From positions 124,001 to 188,000 of the forward strand of contig CAVUAN010000008.1 in the NCBI GenBank assembly GCA_963739435.1: a stretch of 64,000 bases of DNA, given 5' to 3'. The translations under genes and the position numbers were made by a program. Shown here one piece after another: positions 38,617 through 49,764 of the stretch. This stretch comes from CAVUAN01 sp963739435. Its GTDB lineage: Bacteria; Acidobacteriota; Thermoanaerobaculia; UBA5066; Gp7-AA6. Below the pieces are notes generated by a model. The model did no database searches. It was not told where the DNA came from and saw only the letters and a program-made list of their open reading frames with translations. Every line of letters begins with the position of its first letter. Within the stretch, counting starts at the first letter, position 1.

Positions 38617-40643
38617 TCAGCCCTTCGGGGGCTTCTCGACATGCGACACGGCCGGCGCCGATTGTGCCGGCGGCGGAGCGACGTGCGCCGGCGGGGGGGC
38701 GATGCGCGGGGGCGGAGACGCCGGCCGCTCGATGCGAGCCGGCGGCGCAGCCGGTGCCGGCCCGGGGCGAGCCTCGTTGCGCGACGGGGCCGGGCGCTCG
38801 CCCTGAGGCAGCCTGGACGCGGAGCTTCCGACGTCGCGCGACCGATGCTGTCGCGGCGGCGGAGCTGTCTCGTCGCCTCGGGTTTCCGGGCGCCGACCGG
38901 GCACGGCTCCCTCGATGACGCGCCGCGCCGGCGGCACGTCGCTCGATGCGGCGACCGCCAGTCGCTGGAGGGCTGCCGGACCGCCGCCGGGGCGAGCTCG
39001 GAGGCTGCGGGCGCGCGTCCCCGGGTGCGCCAGTCGTCGGCGGGCGCCACGGTGTCCGGGCGGCGGTCGCTCCGGGGCTGCGCGGGCTCGATCGTCCGTC
39101 CGCGAGCGGGTGCTTCCCGAACACTCGGCTCGGTGACGGCGCGGCCGCGGTCGGGAGCGGGCGTGGCCGTGTCACGCCAGTGCGAATCGGCGCCGACACC
39201 TTCCGGACGTCCCCGGACGGGCACGATCACGCGGTCCCGCATCGCCTCGCTGGTGCCCGGCGGAAGATCCCGCTGGCGGCTCAGGACGGGGGCCATGCGG
39301 CTCGAATCGGGATTGGCCGTGCGGTCGATCACGCGCGGCGCTTCACGCACGTAGTTTTGGACTGCCTCGCGGGCGCCGCCGTCGCGTGTCGGCACGACGA
39401 TCGTGTGCGATGTGATGGCGACGGAAGAACCGAGGCGGTCCCCGATGCGCGAGCCGGGGATCACGTCGAGGCGGCCCTGCGCGGCTCCGATGCTGGTGGC
39501 TCCCGTGAAGTTCCAGCCCCGCATGTCCACCTGGCGAGTCGAGAAGGTGCCGTGCACGGCGAAGTACATGTTGCCGCGGCCGACGACGTTGTGCGATCTC
39601 CTGTAGTAGTTGTCCCACCACGGCGAGTAGAAGCCCGCAACCCAGCCAACCGGGGCCCAGCCCACGTAGTTGCCCGAAAAGCCCCAGTAGACCCAGGCCG
39701 GCGAGTAGATCCCGCCGGGATTCCAGCACCAGCGGTTCCAGCCCGTGTCGTAGAACCAGCTTCCATAGTGCGAGGGGTACCAGCCCCACGTCTCGGAGGG
39801 CAGCCACGTGAGTCCCGCGGGTGTGTAGTACCAGCAGCCGTTCGAGTAGGGTGTCCAGCCCGGGGCCACCCGCGGCGACCAGACGTTGGAGGCGTAGGTC
39901 GCGTTGTAGCTCCAGTCGCCGTTGCCTTCCATCGATGCCACGTCCCCCTCGTAGCCCTCGTCGACGAAGCGAGTCGCCGCGCTGTAGGCGTCGGGCGAGA
40001 CGTCGAACCGGTCCGCCGACCAGATGTCGAATCGGTCGCGCGAGAAGCTGCCGCGAGCGATTTCCGGCTCCTCTTCGCCTTCAACCGACAGGAACGATCC
40101 GGCCTTCACCGTGTAGGAGCCGGCGCGCGTGCGCACCTCCGCAGACCCGTTCCGCGCGACGACCACCGTGCCGCGGCGCGAGTCGGCGTTGACGCGGACT
40201 CGGGCGCCCTGCGCCAGGTAGACGGTTGCCGCATCCGTATCGATGCGAGGAGTGATCCCCTCATCGGACTTTGCGGCGCCGAGCACGATCGACCCGGACT
40301 TGAGGTCGACGGCGGAGAACTCGTCGTCTTCGCCCTGCTGATCGCGCAGGCGCACGAAGCGAACCCGGGTGCCGCCGGCGATGTGGAGGACGCTGCCGTC
40401 GGCCAGCGAGACCTCGGCGCGGCCCCGCTCGCCGGTCACGATCTCGTCGCCCGAGGTGATGGGCATGTTGCGGCGGCCTTCGACCGTCCCGTTCCAGCGG
40501 GATTCGACGGTCACCTCTCCCGAGAGGTCCCGGATATAGGAGTAGGCGCTGCGCCGCGCCGTCTCGGCCGGCTCGCCCCAGACAGTCCCAACGGCGACCA
40601 GCAGGAGGACGCCGATGAGAAGCCCGATGCGCCTGAGGTTCAT
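38617..40643 (-). CDS. Secreted FecR-domain protein with Trp/Tyr-rich (DUF6600-type) region, one frameshift
   Basis: Exported protein of about 675 residues. ATG 40643 begins a signal peptide (IGLLIGVLLLVAVGTVWG). Residues about 30-200 form a FecR-like beta domain (LSGEVTVESRWNG, GDEIVTGERGRAEVSLADG). Next is a region dense in Trp, Tyr and Gly (residues about 240-350, for example WYYTPAGLTWLPSETWGWYP), as in DUF6600 proteins. The tail is Pro/Arg/Ala-rich and disordered, and shifts frame near 38940. It is probably envelope or extracellular; no sigma factor/anti-sigma pair is adjacent, so a FecR-type signalling role is doubtful. Confidence 0.75.
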
Positions 40644-40822
40644 TGCCCTTTCCCCCCGTTGGATTCGAAGTGCGAGCCGCGTGCCACAGGGCCGCTTGCC
40701 GCCGGGGCTAGAATATGCTCTCAATAAAGGACTTATGAAAGCTCCCGTACCAGCCTCCTGCGCCGGCAGTCCCCTGCGGGAGACATTCCGCATGGCCGCG
40801 AGGACAGCGTGAGCTCTCTTCC

Positions 40823-41521
40823 ATGAGCGGCTACGAGCAGGTCCTGCGCGAGGCGCGGGAGCGCTGGATGGAGGGCGATGCCGGCGCCCTGGCCGACTTC
40901 GAGCGCGGCATCGGCATGGCGCTCGAGGAGGGCAACATCCCGGCGGCCCTGGCCGCCCACCAGAAACTCCTCGTGTGGAGGCCAAACGACGCCGCGATGC
41001 ACGAGCGCGTCGCCCGGACGATTGCCGCCGCGAGGGACCGCGAGGAGCAAGCCAGCCTTTCCAGTCGTTCGCTCGATTCGATTCCGCTTTTTTCGGGGAT
41101 CCCGAAGGAAGAGCTGGTCTCCGTCTTGACGTCCGTTCGGCCCCAGCGGGTCCCCGCGGGGCAGGTCGTCGTGCGGGAGGGGGAATCGGGCGACACGCTG
41201 TTCTTGATCGTCCAGGGAACCCTGCGCGTCTCGACGAGGGGCCCGGACGGCGAGGATGTGGCGCTGGCGGCCCTGGGAGCCGGCGACTTCTTCGGCGAGG
41301 TCGCCCTTCTGACCGGCCGCCCGCGAACGGCCACGGTCCTGGCCCTGACGGAGGCGGAGCTGCTGGCTCTCGACCGCGCCACGGTGGACCGGCTGCGGGC
41401 CAGGCATCCCCAGATCGAGGCGTCTCTCACCGAGTTCCACAGCCGCCGGGCCGAGCTCACGGTCGAGGCCCTCGTAGAGAGGATGCTCTCGAAGGGGCCC
41501 GAGCTGCTCGGCGAAGACTGA
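40823..41521 (+). CDS. Cyclic-nucleotide-binding domain protein
   Basis: A 232-residue soluble protein. The first 75 residues are helical and TPR-like (GNIPAALAAHQKLLVWRPND). Residues about 85-200 form a CAP-type nucleotide-binding domain (IPLFSGIPKEELVSVL, VVREGESGDTLFLIVQG, GDFFGEVALLTGRPRTATV). There is no helix-turn-helix, so it is not a CRP-type regulator. It ends 11 bases before def. ATG 40823 is used. Partner and ligand are unknown. Confidence 0.8.
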   Translation: MSGYEQVLREARERWMEGDAGALADFERGIGMALEEGNIPAALAAHQKLLVWRPNDAAMHERVARTIAAARDREEQASLSSRSLDSIPLFSGIPKEELVSVLTSVRPQRVPAGQVVVREGESGDTLFLIVQGTLRVSTRGPDGEDVALAALGAGDFFGEVALLTGRPRTATVLALTEAELLALDRATVDRLRARHPQIEASLTEFHSRRAELTVEALVERMLSKGPELLGED

Positions 41522-41532
41522 GCACGGAACCC

Positions 41533-42042
41533 TTGATTCGCGATCTCGTCCGATTCGGCGACCCTCGGCTGCTCGCTGAAAACGCGGACGTCGCAGCGGG
41601 AGACCCGGAGCTGCCGACCTTGATCGCCGACATGATCGAGACCTGCCATGCGGCGCCCGGCATCGGCCTGGCGGCGCCGCAGATCGGGGTCAACAAGAGG
41701 GTCGCCATCGTGGATCTCTCCGTCGGGGCCGACCCGGGAGCGCTGCTCGTGCTCGTCAACCCGGTCGTCCTGGAAGCCGCGGGAGAGCAGCGGGAGGAAG
41801 AGGGCTGCCTCTCGGTCCCGGACGTGACCGAAAAGGTCGAACGGCCCGAGCGCGTCCGCGTGCGCGCGGGCGACGCCTCGGGCGCCGTGCGCGAGATCGA
41901 GGGGGTCGGCCTGCTGGCCCGAGCGCTCTGCCACGAAACGGATCACCTGAATCGGACGCTCTTCCTGCACAGGCTGCGCGGCCTGAAGCGAGACCTCGTC
42001 TTTCGGCGCGTCGAGAAGGCAAAGGCGCGCGGGCTGTGGTAG
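41533..42042 (+). CDS. def: Peptide deformylase
   Basis: Removes the N-terminal formyl group from nascent proteins. Three motifs are clear: GIGLAAPQIG, EEGCLSVPD with the metal-binding Cys, and ALCHETDHLNR with the HExxH metal ligands. The position usually Gly after HLN is Arg. About 169 residues, standard. TTG 41533 (LIRDLVRFGDPRL) is the best start; no clear Shine-Dalgarno is present. The frame is intact. Confidence 0.9.
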   Translation: MIRDLVRFGDPRLLAENADVAAGDPELPTLIADMIETCHAAPGIGLAAPQIGVNKRVAIVDLSVGADPGALLVLVNPVVLEAAGEQREEEGCLSVPDVTEKVERPERVRVRAGDASGAVREIEGVGLLARALCHETDHLNRTLFLHRLRGLKRDLVFRRVEKAKARGLW

Positions 42043-42068
42043 ACGGAGCGATGGCGTAGAGGTCAGGC

Positions 42069-43465
<1,397 letters not shown>

Positions 43466-43478
43466 AGGGGCGGGTCTC

Positions 43479-43507
43479 TTGACTCACATCCGGGCGGGGC
43501 GTAGGCT
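43479..43507 (+). promoter_or_regulatory. Promoter of the aro-trp operon
   Basis: TTGACT (43479-43484), 17-base spacer, TAGGCT (43502-43507). The predicted start is about 43514, four bases before the leader peptide ATG (43518). Confidence 0.55.
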
Positions 43508-43517
43508 CCCGCACCTC

Positions 43518-43571
43518 ATGACGGGTGCTCGTCGGGCGGTCTGGGCTTGGCGTTCCGGGGAGGAACGGTAG
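43518..43571 (+). CDS. trpL: trp operon leader peptide
   Basis: A 17-codon reading frame, MTGARRAVWAWRSGEER followed by TAG. Trp is the rarest residue in this proteome, yet two Trp codons (43542-43544 and 43548-43550) occur within three codons, just upstream of a terminator and the aro-trp genes. This is the classical arrangement of a transcription attenuator that senses charged tRNA-Trp. No Shine-Dalgarno is visible, and the message may be leaderless. Confidence 0.7.
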   Translation: MTGARRAVWAWRSGEER

Positions 43572-43581
43572 GGCGCCGCGC

Positions 43582-43665
43582 GCCCTGCCGAAGTCGTTCG
43601 GGCGGGGCACTCCAACTCAAGCAAAGTCGAGATCAAACCCCCGGCCCGAGCGGGTCGGGGGTTTT
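43582..43665 (+). terminator. trp attenuator (antiterminator region and rho-independent terminator)
   Basis: The terminator stem pairs AAACCCCCGGCCC (43635-43647) with GGGTCGGGGGTTT over a four-base loop, followed by T-rich sequence. Upstream, GGGCGGGG (43600-43607) can instead pair with the terminator's CCCCCGGCCC arm, or with GCCCTGCC (43582-43589), giving the alternative stems needed for attenuation. The exact ordering of stems is inferred. Confidence 0.7.
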
Positions 43666-43668
43666 GCT

Positions 43669-45156
43669 TTGAGCGAACGAGTTCTTCCGAGACCGGCTTT
43701 CGTGGCCTCGATCGCCCCGCGCGATCTGGAAGATGCCCGCCGTCTGGCCGCGGGCGTTCCCGCCCGCGCATCCGCGATCGAGTACCGGCTCGATCTCGCG
43801 GACGCTGCCGATCGCCACGGCGCGCCTCCTGGAGCTCGATCCGCGCCCTGTCCTGGCGACCTGGCGCACGGCGGCCGAAGGCGGGGGCTTCTCGGGCGGG
43901 CTGGAGGAGTACCGCAAGCTGACGCGCGAGGCCTACGCGGCCGGCGCGGCAGTCGATGTCGAGTATTCGAGCGGGCTCCTGTCCGACCGGGGCGACTTCG
44001 ACGACCGCCGGCGCATCGTCGTCTCCTTCCACTCGCCCTTCTCGCTGCCGGAAGACTGGGAGGCTCGGCTTTCGGCCATGCGCGGGACCGGAGCCGGCGC
44101 CGTCAAGTTCGTTGCCGGAGCGGCGGACCTTCCGGCGCGGCCCTGCGCGTCGCACGCTTCAGAAGGGCCAGACGGATCCTGCCGTCGCCATCTTCCCGAT
44201 GGGGCCCTGCAGCCCGCCGGGCCGCGTCCTCTCCGCCCTCTCGGGCGCGTCGCTCGTCTACGGAGCGGTCGAACGGCAAACGGCCGCGGGACAGATCCCG
44301 CTCTCAGACCTGCTCGAGATCTACGAGGTCGACCGCCCGCGCCCGATTGAAGCGCTCTTCGGCATCGTAGGAGCGGATGTCTCCGGCTCGCTTTCGCCGG
44401 CGCTTCACAACACGCTCTTCCGAGCGCGTTCACTGCCCTGGCTCTACCTGCCGCTGCCGGTCGCAGACTTCGACCGCGTCCGGCCGCAGGAGATCGCCTT
44501 CGACCCGCCCTTTCGCGGGTTCTCGATCACCCGGCCCTGGAAGCGCCAGGCGGCCGCGGCAGGCTCGCCGTCGGAAGACGTCGTCGCGACCGGAGCCGCC
44601 AACACGCTCGTGCGCGATCGTGGCGAGGTGGCGGGCCGAGAACACGGATGTGGACGGGATCTTCGATCCCCTGGCCGACCACGACACGGGCGAAGGGCGG
44701 ACAGCGGTCGTTCTCGGAGCGGGCGGCGCGGCGCGCGCGGCCGTCGTCGCGGCGCGGAAGCTGGGTTACGAAGTTCTCGTCGCGAGCCGCAAGGACGAGC
44801 AGGCCGACGCTCTGGCCTCGGAGCTCCATGTCGATTCTCTCGCCTGGGACGACGTCGCGGCGAGTGAGGCGGACCTGTACTTGAACGCGACGCCGATCGG
44901 CGCGAGCGACGAGGACGGCTCGGCCGTTCCGGCAGGCGCGCTCGCGAACCGTCCCCTCGTCTTCGACTGCGTCTACCGGCGGGATGGGTCGCAGACTCCG
45001 ACGATCCGGGCGGCAAGAGCGGCGCGCTGCGCCGTGGTCGAGGGAATCCAGATGTTCGCGGCGCAGGCCGTGCGGCAGGCCCGGCTCTTCGGCGTCGAAG
45101 GGGTGACGCCGGAGGAAATCACCGCCGTCCTGCGTTCCGTCCGGAGCAAGCCGTGA
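43669..45156 (+). CDS. aroDE: Bifunctional 3-dehydroquinate dehydratase / shikimate dehydrogenase, frameshifted
   Basis: Fusion of a type I dehydroquinase (AroD) and shikimate dehydrogenase (AroE), two consecutive shikimate-pathway steps. AroD half: VASIAPRDLEDA, EYRLDLAD, the catalytic His in VVSFHSPF and Schiff-base Lys in AVKFVAGA. AroE half: FGIVGADVSGSLSPALHN, ITRPWK, GAANTLV, ENTDVDG, LGAGGAARA (NADP) and YLNATPIGA. Shifts occur near 43815, 44150 and 44635. TTG 43669 lies in the attenuator's T tract; GTG 43702 is an alternative. First structural gene of the trp-attenuated operon. Confidence 0.85.
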
Positions 45157-46637
45157 ATGGCCCGGCTGCGCGCGAGTCGGAGCGCCGGCGCTTCCGTGCG
45201 CGCGCGAAGACCGGCCGCGTCGTGCCCGTGGCGCGGGCATTCCCATCCGACGAGCTGACTCCCGTGATGCTCTTCAAGAGGATGCGCGCGTCCGGGCAGG
45301 AGTGCTTCCTCCTCGAGAGTGTCGAGGGCGGCGAGACGATCGCGCGCTACACGTTCCTGGGATGCGGCCCCGTCGCCCGGCTCTCGATCCGGCCGGTGAG
45401 GTATGGGAGGAGCGCGGCGGGACAGCGGCGCCTGGACGAGCCGCCGCTCGAAGCCTTGGCGGCTGGCGATTCGCCCCGGATTCGAAGCGGATCCGGAGCT
45501 GCCGCCGCTGTCGGGCGGAGCGGTCGGGTATCTCGGTTACGACGCCGTGCGGCTTTTCGAGGATGTTCCGGATCGCCATCCGAAGAACGAGGCGATCCCG
45601 GACGGCCTCTTCCTGCTTTTCGAAACCGTGGTCGCTTTCGACCACCCGCGGCAGCGCCTGCTGCTGCTGACGAATCTCGAGGGAGATTCGGACGTGGACC
45701 CGGCGATCGAACGCCTCGACGCCCTGGGCACCTTTCTCTGCGCACCGATGCGGCCGATTCGGGAGACGAAAGCGCCCGCTCGCTCGACGCAAGCCGTCGT
45801 TCGCGCCGCTGATGCCCCGGCAGAAGTTCCTCGACGCTGTGGCGGCGGCCAGGGAACACATCCTGGCGGGCGATATCTACCAGGTCGTTCTCTCCCAGCG
45901 CTGGACCGGGACACTGGATGTCGACCCGTTCGACGTCTACCGAGCCCTTCGGATGCTGAACCCTTCGCCGTATCTCTTCTATCTCGAGACGCGGGAGGCG
46001 GCCATCTTCGGTTCGTCGCCGGAAATGCTGGTGCGGTGCCGGGGCCGCTCTGTCGAGACTCGGCCGATTGCCGGCACCGTTCCACGCGGCGCAACGGCGA
46101 TTGAGGACGCGGCACTCGCGAAGTCGCTGCTCTCAGACCCCAAGGAGCGAGCCGAGCACGTCATGCTGGTCGACCTCGGGCGAAACGATCTCGGGCCGCG
46201 TCTGCGAGATCGGCAGCGTGCAAGTCCCGCGGTACGCCGCCGTCGAGAAGTACTCGCACGTCCAGCACCTCGTGTCCGAAGTACGGGGCACGCTCGCAGA
46301 CGGCCGCAGCTCGCTCGACGCGCTGGCCGCGTGCTTTCCGGCCGGGACACTGACGGGTGCTCCAAAGATCCGGGCGATGGAGATCATCGACGCGCTCGAA
46401 GAGGCTCGCAGGGGAGTGTATGGCGGCGCGGTCGGATACCTGGACGCCGCGGGCAACCTGGACATGGCAATCGCGATTCGCACCGCGGTCGTCTTGAACG
46501 GCCTCTGCCGCATCCAGGCCGGTGCGGGGATCGTGGCCGACTCCATTCCGGAGAACGAGTACGCCGAAGCCGAATCCAAGGCACAGGCCCTTTTCAAAGC
46601 GATCGAAGTGGCCCGCGCGTGGGGGCCTTCGCCATGA
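45153..46637 (+). CDS. trpE: Anthranilate synthase component I, frameshifted
   Basis: Makes anthranilate from chorismate with TrpG. The allosteric LLES motif for Trp feedback is present in FLLESVEGGETIARYTFLG, suggesting feedback inhibition is retained. Catalytic-domain motifs: FGSSPEMLVR, TRPIAGTVPRG, VDLGRNDLG, PAGTLTGAPKIRAMEI, QAGAGIVADS. Shifts near 45395-45470, 45810 and 46198 divide it. GTG 45153 overlaps the aroDE stop and the end overlaps trpG. About 490 residues, standard. Confidence 0.88.
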
Positions 46638-47213
46638 TTTTCATCGTCGACAACTACGACTCGTTTACCTACAACCTGTTGCAGGCCGTGGGGAAGCTCG
46701 ATCCCGGACGTCGTCGTCGCGCGAAACGACCGTTTCGATCCGGCCGAGGTGGTCGGGAGGAAACCTCGCGCGGTGATCGTCTCGCCCGGGCCGGGCAGGC
46801 CGGAGGACGCGGGGCGCTCGATCGAGATGATCGCCGCGGCTGAGGAAGCCGGATTGCCGCTGCTCGGTGTCTGCCTCGGGCACCAGGCCATCGCGGCTTT
46901 CCATGGCGCTGTCGTCGAGCGCGCGCCCGCGCCGCGCCATGGGAAGACCTCGCCCGTGCGCCATGACGGCACCGGGCTCTTCGCGAACCTGTCGAGCCCG
47001 TTCGAGGCGGGGCGATACCATTCGCTGGTCGTGCGCGAAGAGAGCCTGCCTGCCGAACTCTGCGTCACCGCCAGGAGCGAGGATGGCCTCGTCATGGGCC
47101 TGGCCCATCGGGACAAGCCCATTTTCGGCGTTCAGTTTCACCCCGAATCCGTGCTGACGCCGCAGGGCGAGAAGCTGCTGGCAAACTTCCTCGCAGTCGG
47201 AGCTGAGCGATGA
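46634..47213 (+). CDS. trpG: Anthranilate synthase glutamine amidotransferase component, one frameshift
   Basis: Class I glutamine amidotransferase supplying ammonia to TrpE. IFIVDNYDSFTYNLLQ at the N-terminus, nucleophile Cys in GVCLGHQAI, and His/Glu in QFHPESVLT are all present. A surplus C near 46706 shifts the frame; removing it gives KLDPDVVVARNDRFDP. ATG 46634 overlaps trpE. It could also serve p-aminobenzoate synthesis as PabA, but the context favours TrpG. Confidence 0.88.
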
Positions 47214-47232
47214 CCTTGCGCACCACGGCAAT

Positions 47233-47316
47233 GTCATCCCGAGGGGCCGAAGGCCCAGAGGGATCTACTCTCGCCGGTGATTCCGGGGGTAGATTCCTCG
47301 CTTCGCTCGGAATGAC
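47233..47316. repeat. 84-bp GTCATCCCGAG-type palindromic repeat
   Basis: Ends GTCATCCCGAG and CTCGGAATGAC are inverted copies with one mismatch. Homologous, in opposite orientation, to 29484-29566. It occupies the trpG-trpD gap inside the operon. Confidence 0.75.
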
Positions 47317-47334
47317 AGCTGTCAGGCGTAACCG

Positions 47335-48368
47335 ATGACGCCGAACGTGGCCGGAGCGCTCCAGGAAATCGCTGCCCGGAGGACGCTTTCGCGCGCGGCG
47401 GCAGAGGCCGCCTTCGGCGACCTGATGGACGGAAAAGCCACCGAGGCCCAGAAGGGCGCCGTGCTGCTCGGCATCGCCACCCGCGGCGAGACGGCCGAGG
47501 AGATCGCCGGAGCCGTCGCGGCGCTGCGCGCGCGTATGCGGAAGGTCGCCTCCCGAACGGGCTCCCTTGCTCGACACCTGCGGCCCGGGCGGCCTCGGCC
47601 GGGACCTCTTCAACCTCTCGACGGCGGCGGCGATCGTGGCGGCGGGCGCCGGCGCCTCGGTCGCCAAGCACGGCAACCGCTCCATCTCTTCCCGCGTCGG
47701 ATCGGCCGACGTGCTCGCGGCGGCAGGCGTGGTCGATCGACCTCGATCCCTCGGCGGCAGGACGCGTCTTGGACGAGGTCGGCCTCGTCTTCCTGTTCGC
47801 GCCGACCTTCCATCCGGCCATGAAGGAGCTGGGAACGGTCCGGAGGGAGCTGGGCGTGCGGACGATCTTCAACGCCCTGGGCCCGCTCGCCAACCCCGCC
47901 GGCGCGACGCGGCAGATGATCGGCGTGGGACGGCCCGAGCTGGTCGGCCTGCTGGCGGACGCGCTGGCCGCGCTCGGCGCCGAACGGGCGATCGTCTTCC
48001 ACTCCGAAAACGGCCTCGACGAGCTCGTCCCCGGAGTCCCTGCCCGCGGGATGGAGGTCAACGAGGGTTGGACGCGGCCATGGAGATTCGACCCGGCTGG
48101 CCTTTCGCAGCGAGCTGTCTCGCTCGCGGAGCTTTCAGGCGGCGACGCGGCCGCGAATGCGGCGATGCTCGAACGCCTGGTCGACGGGGAGGCCGGCGCC
48201 CGGCGCGAGGCTGTCCTTCTCAATGCCGCGCTCGCTCTGGCGGTCGAGGGCCGCGCCCGCGACGTCGCGGACGGGTACGAGCGGGCCCGAACGGCCGTGG
48301 ACAGGGGAGCGGCGCGATCCGTTTTCGACAATCTGAAGAAGGCGGGGAGCTCTGTGCCGAAGGGGGGG
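47335..48368 (+). CDS. trpD: Anthranilate phosphoribosyltransferase, frameshifted
   Basis: Transfers phosphoribose from PRPP to anthranilate. ATG 47335 starts MTPNVAGALQEIAARRTLSR; FGDLMDGKATEAQKGAVLLG and AKHGNRSISSRVGSADVL are canonical, as are FNALGPLANPAGATRQMIGV and the Glu/Lys-rich end. The PRPP loop reads DTCGPGGLGRDLFNLSTAAA, where GTGGD is expected, so two conserved positions differ. Shifts near 47565 and 47733 interrupt the frame. As written there is no stop before trpC; a run of eight G at 48362-48369 sits at the boundary. Confidence 0.83.
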
Positions 48369-49134
48369 GTGAGCGTCCTCGAGGACATCCTTGGCGCCAA
48401 GCGCCGGCGCCTCGACCGCGGCGAGTATGGCGCCGTGACGCCGGCAGCTCCTCGAGGAGACGGCTCGGCTTTCGTCGCCGCCCTCAGGGCTCCGGGCATC
48501 CGCATCGTCGCCGAGATCAAGAATCACTCGCCTTCGGCCGGCGAGATCCTGGCCGGAGCTGACGGCAGGATCGAGACGCTGGCGCTCGCTTACCGGAGGG
48601 GCCACGCGGCGGCGCTGTCCGTCGTGATCGAAGAGGACTTTTTCGGCGGCAAGCCCGGCTGGCTGCCTCGCGCCAAGAGGATCTCCGGGCTTCCGGCGCT
48701 GATGAAGGACTTCGTCGTCTGCGAGCGCCAGCTCGACCTCGCCGTGTCGCTCGGGGCCGACGCCGTGCTGCTGATCGTCCGGGCCCTTTCGGACGCCGAG
48801 CTCTCGCGGCTGCGCGAGGCTGCGCGCGGGCGCAACCTCGCCGTTGTGGCCGAGGCTCACGACGCCGCGGAGGTCCCCCGCGCCGCGGCCTGCGGCCCGG
48901 ACGTCCTGGGCGTCAACGCCCGGGACCTCTCGACGTTTACGACGAGCCTCGAGGCGCTCGAGGCGATCGGGCCGGCGCTTCCAGCCGGGCCCGTCCACTT
49001 GGCCGAAAGCGGCATCCGGACGAAGGCCGACATCACGCGCCTCGGTGAAGGCGGGCTACAGCGCGTTTCTCGTCGGCGAGAGCCTCCTGCGCCATGAGGA
49101 GCCCGAGGAGCTTCTGCGGGAGCTGCGAACGTGA
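48369..49134 (+). CDS. trpC: Indole-3-glycerol-phosphate synthase, one frameshift
   Basis: Closes the indole ring from CdRP. GTG 48369 gives VSVLEDILGAKRRRLDRGEY; then IRIVAEIKNHSPSAGEI with the catalytic Lys, LMKDFVVCERQLDLAVSLGADAVLLIV, VLGVNARDLSTF and HLAESGIRTKADI. A shift near 49047 precedes the terminal GYSAFLVGESLL. The preceding trpD frame reads straight into this gene through the G run. The stop overlaps the trpF start. Confidence 0.87.
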
Positions 49135-49764
49135 CCGAGGTCAAGATCTGCGGGCTCACCCGCCCGCAAGACGTGGCGCTCGCCTGCGAGTTGGGTGCGG
49201 CGTACGTGGGCTTCAACTTCGCGGCGGTCTCGGAGCGGCGCGTGACCGTGGAAGGCGGCAGGCGCCTGGTCGACGCGGCCGCGCCGGGAGTGGCGCGGGT
49301 GGGAGTCTTCGTGGGGGAGAGCTACGAGACGATCGCGCAGGTGTGCGACGCCGTCGAGGCTCGACCTCGTGCAGCTCCACCGCCCCCTTCTTCCCGACGA
49401 CGTGCGGCGCGTGCCGCGCCCGATCATCGCCGTCGCGCGGGTCGGCCGTGTTGGCGAGCCCCTGCCGCCGCCGGAGCTGCTGGCTGGCTGCCGCGCGCTT
49501 CTCCTCGATTCCGCGGTGGCCGGCCGGCCCGGCGGAACCGGCGTGGCGTTCGACTGGAGCGTTCTCGAGGGTCTGCGATTCCCGATCCCGTTCTTCCTGG
49601 CGGGCGGGCTCTGCGCCGAAAACGTCGGCGAGGCGGTCGCCCGCGTGCGCCCGACGGCCGTCGACGTGGCGTCGGGCGTCGAGAGCGCGCCGGGGGTGAA
49701 GGACCGCGATCGCATGGCCCGCTTCTTTGAGGCGGTGCGGAGGTCCGATGCCGCGAGTTCGTAA
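49131..49764 (+). CDS. trpF: Phosphoribosylanthranilate isomerase, one frameshift
   Basis: Isomerises PRA to CdRP. TIM-barrel motifs: TEVKICGLTRPQDVALA with the catalytic Cys, YVGFNF, a short VQLHR strand, LLLDSAVAGRPGGTG, FLAGGLCAENVGEAV with the catalytic Asp region, and AVDVASGVESAPGVKD. One frame shift lies near 49363 before LDLVQLHRPLLPDDV. GTG 49131 overlaps the trpC stop, and the gene overlaps trpB by 17 bp. Confidence 0.87.

Noticed and set aside
40735..40812. 25-codon frame with AAAGGA upstream of ATG 40735, before the nucleotide-binding protein gene
   Set aside because: Could be a leader peptide, but its codons are not enriched for any one amino acid, no terminator follows, and no conserved domain is visible.
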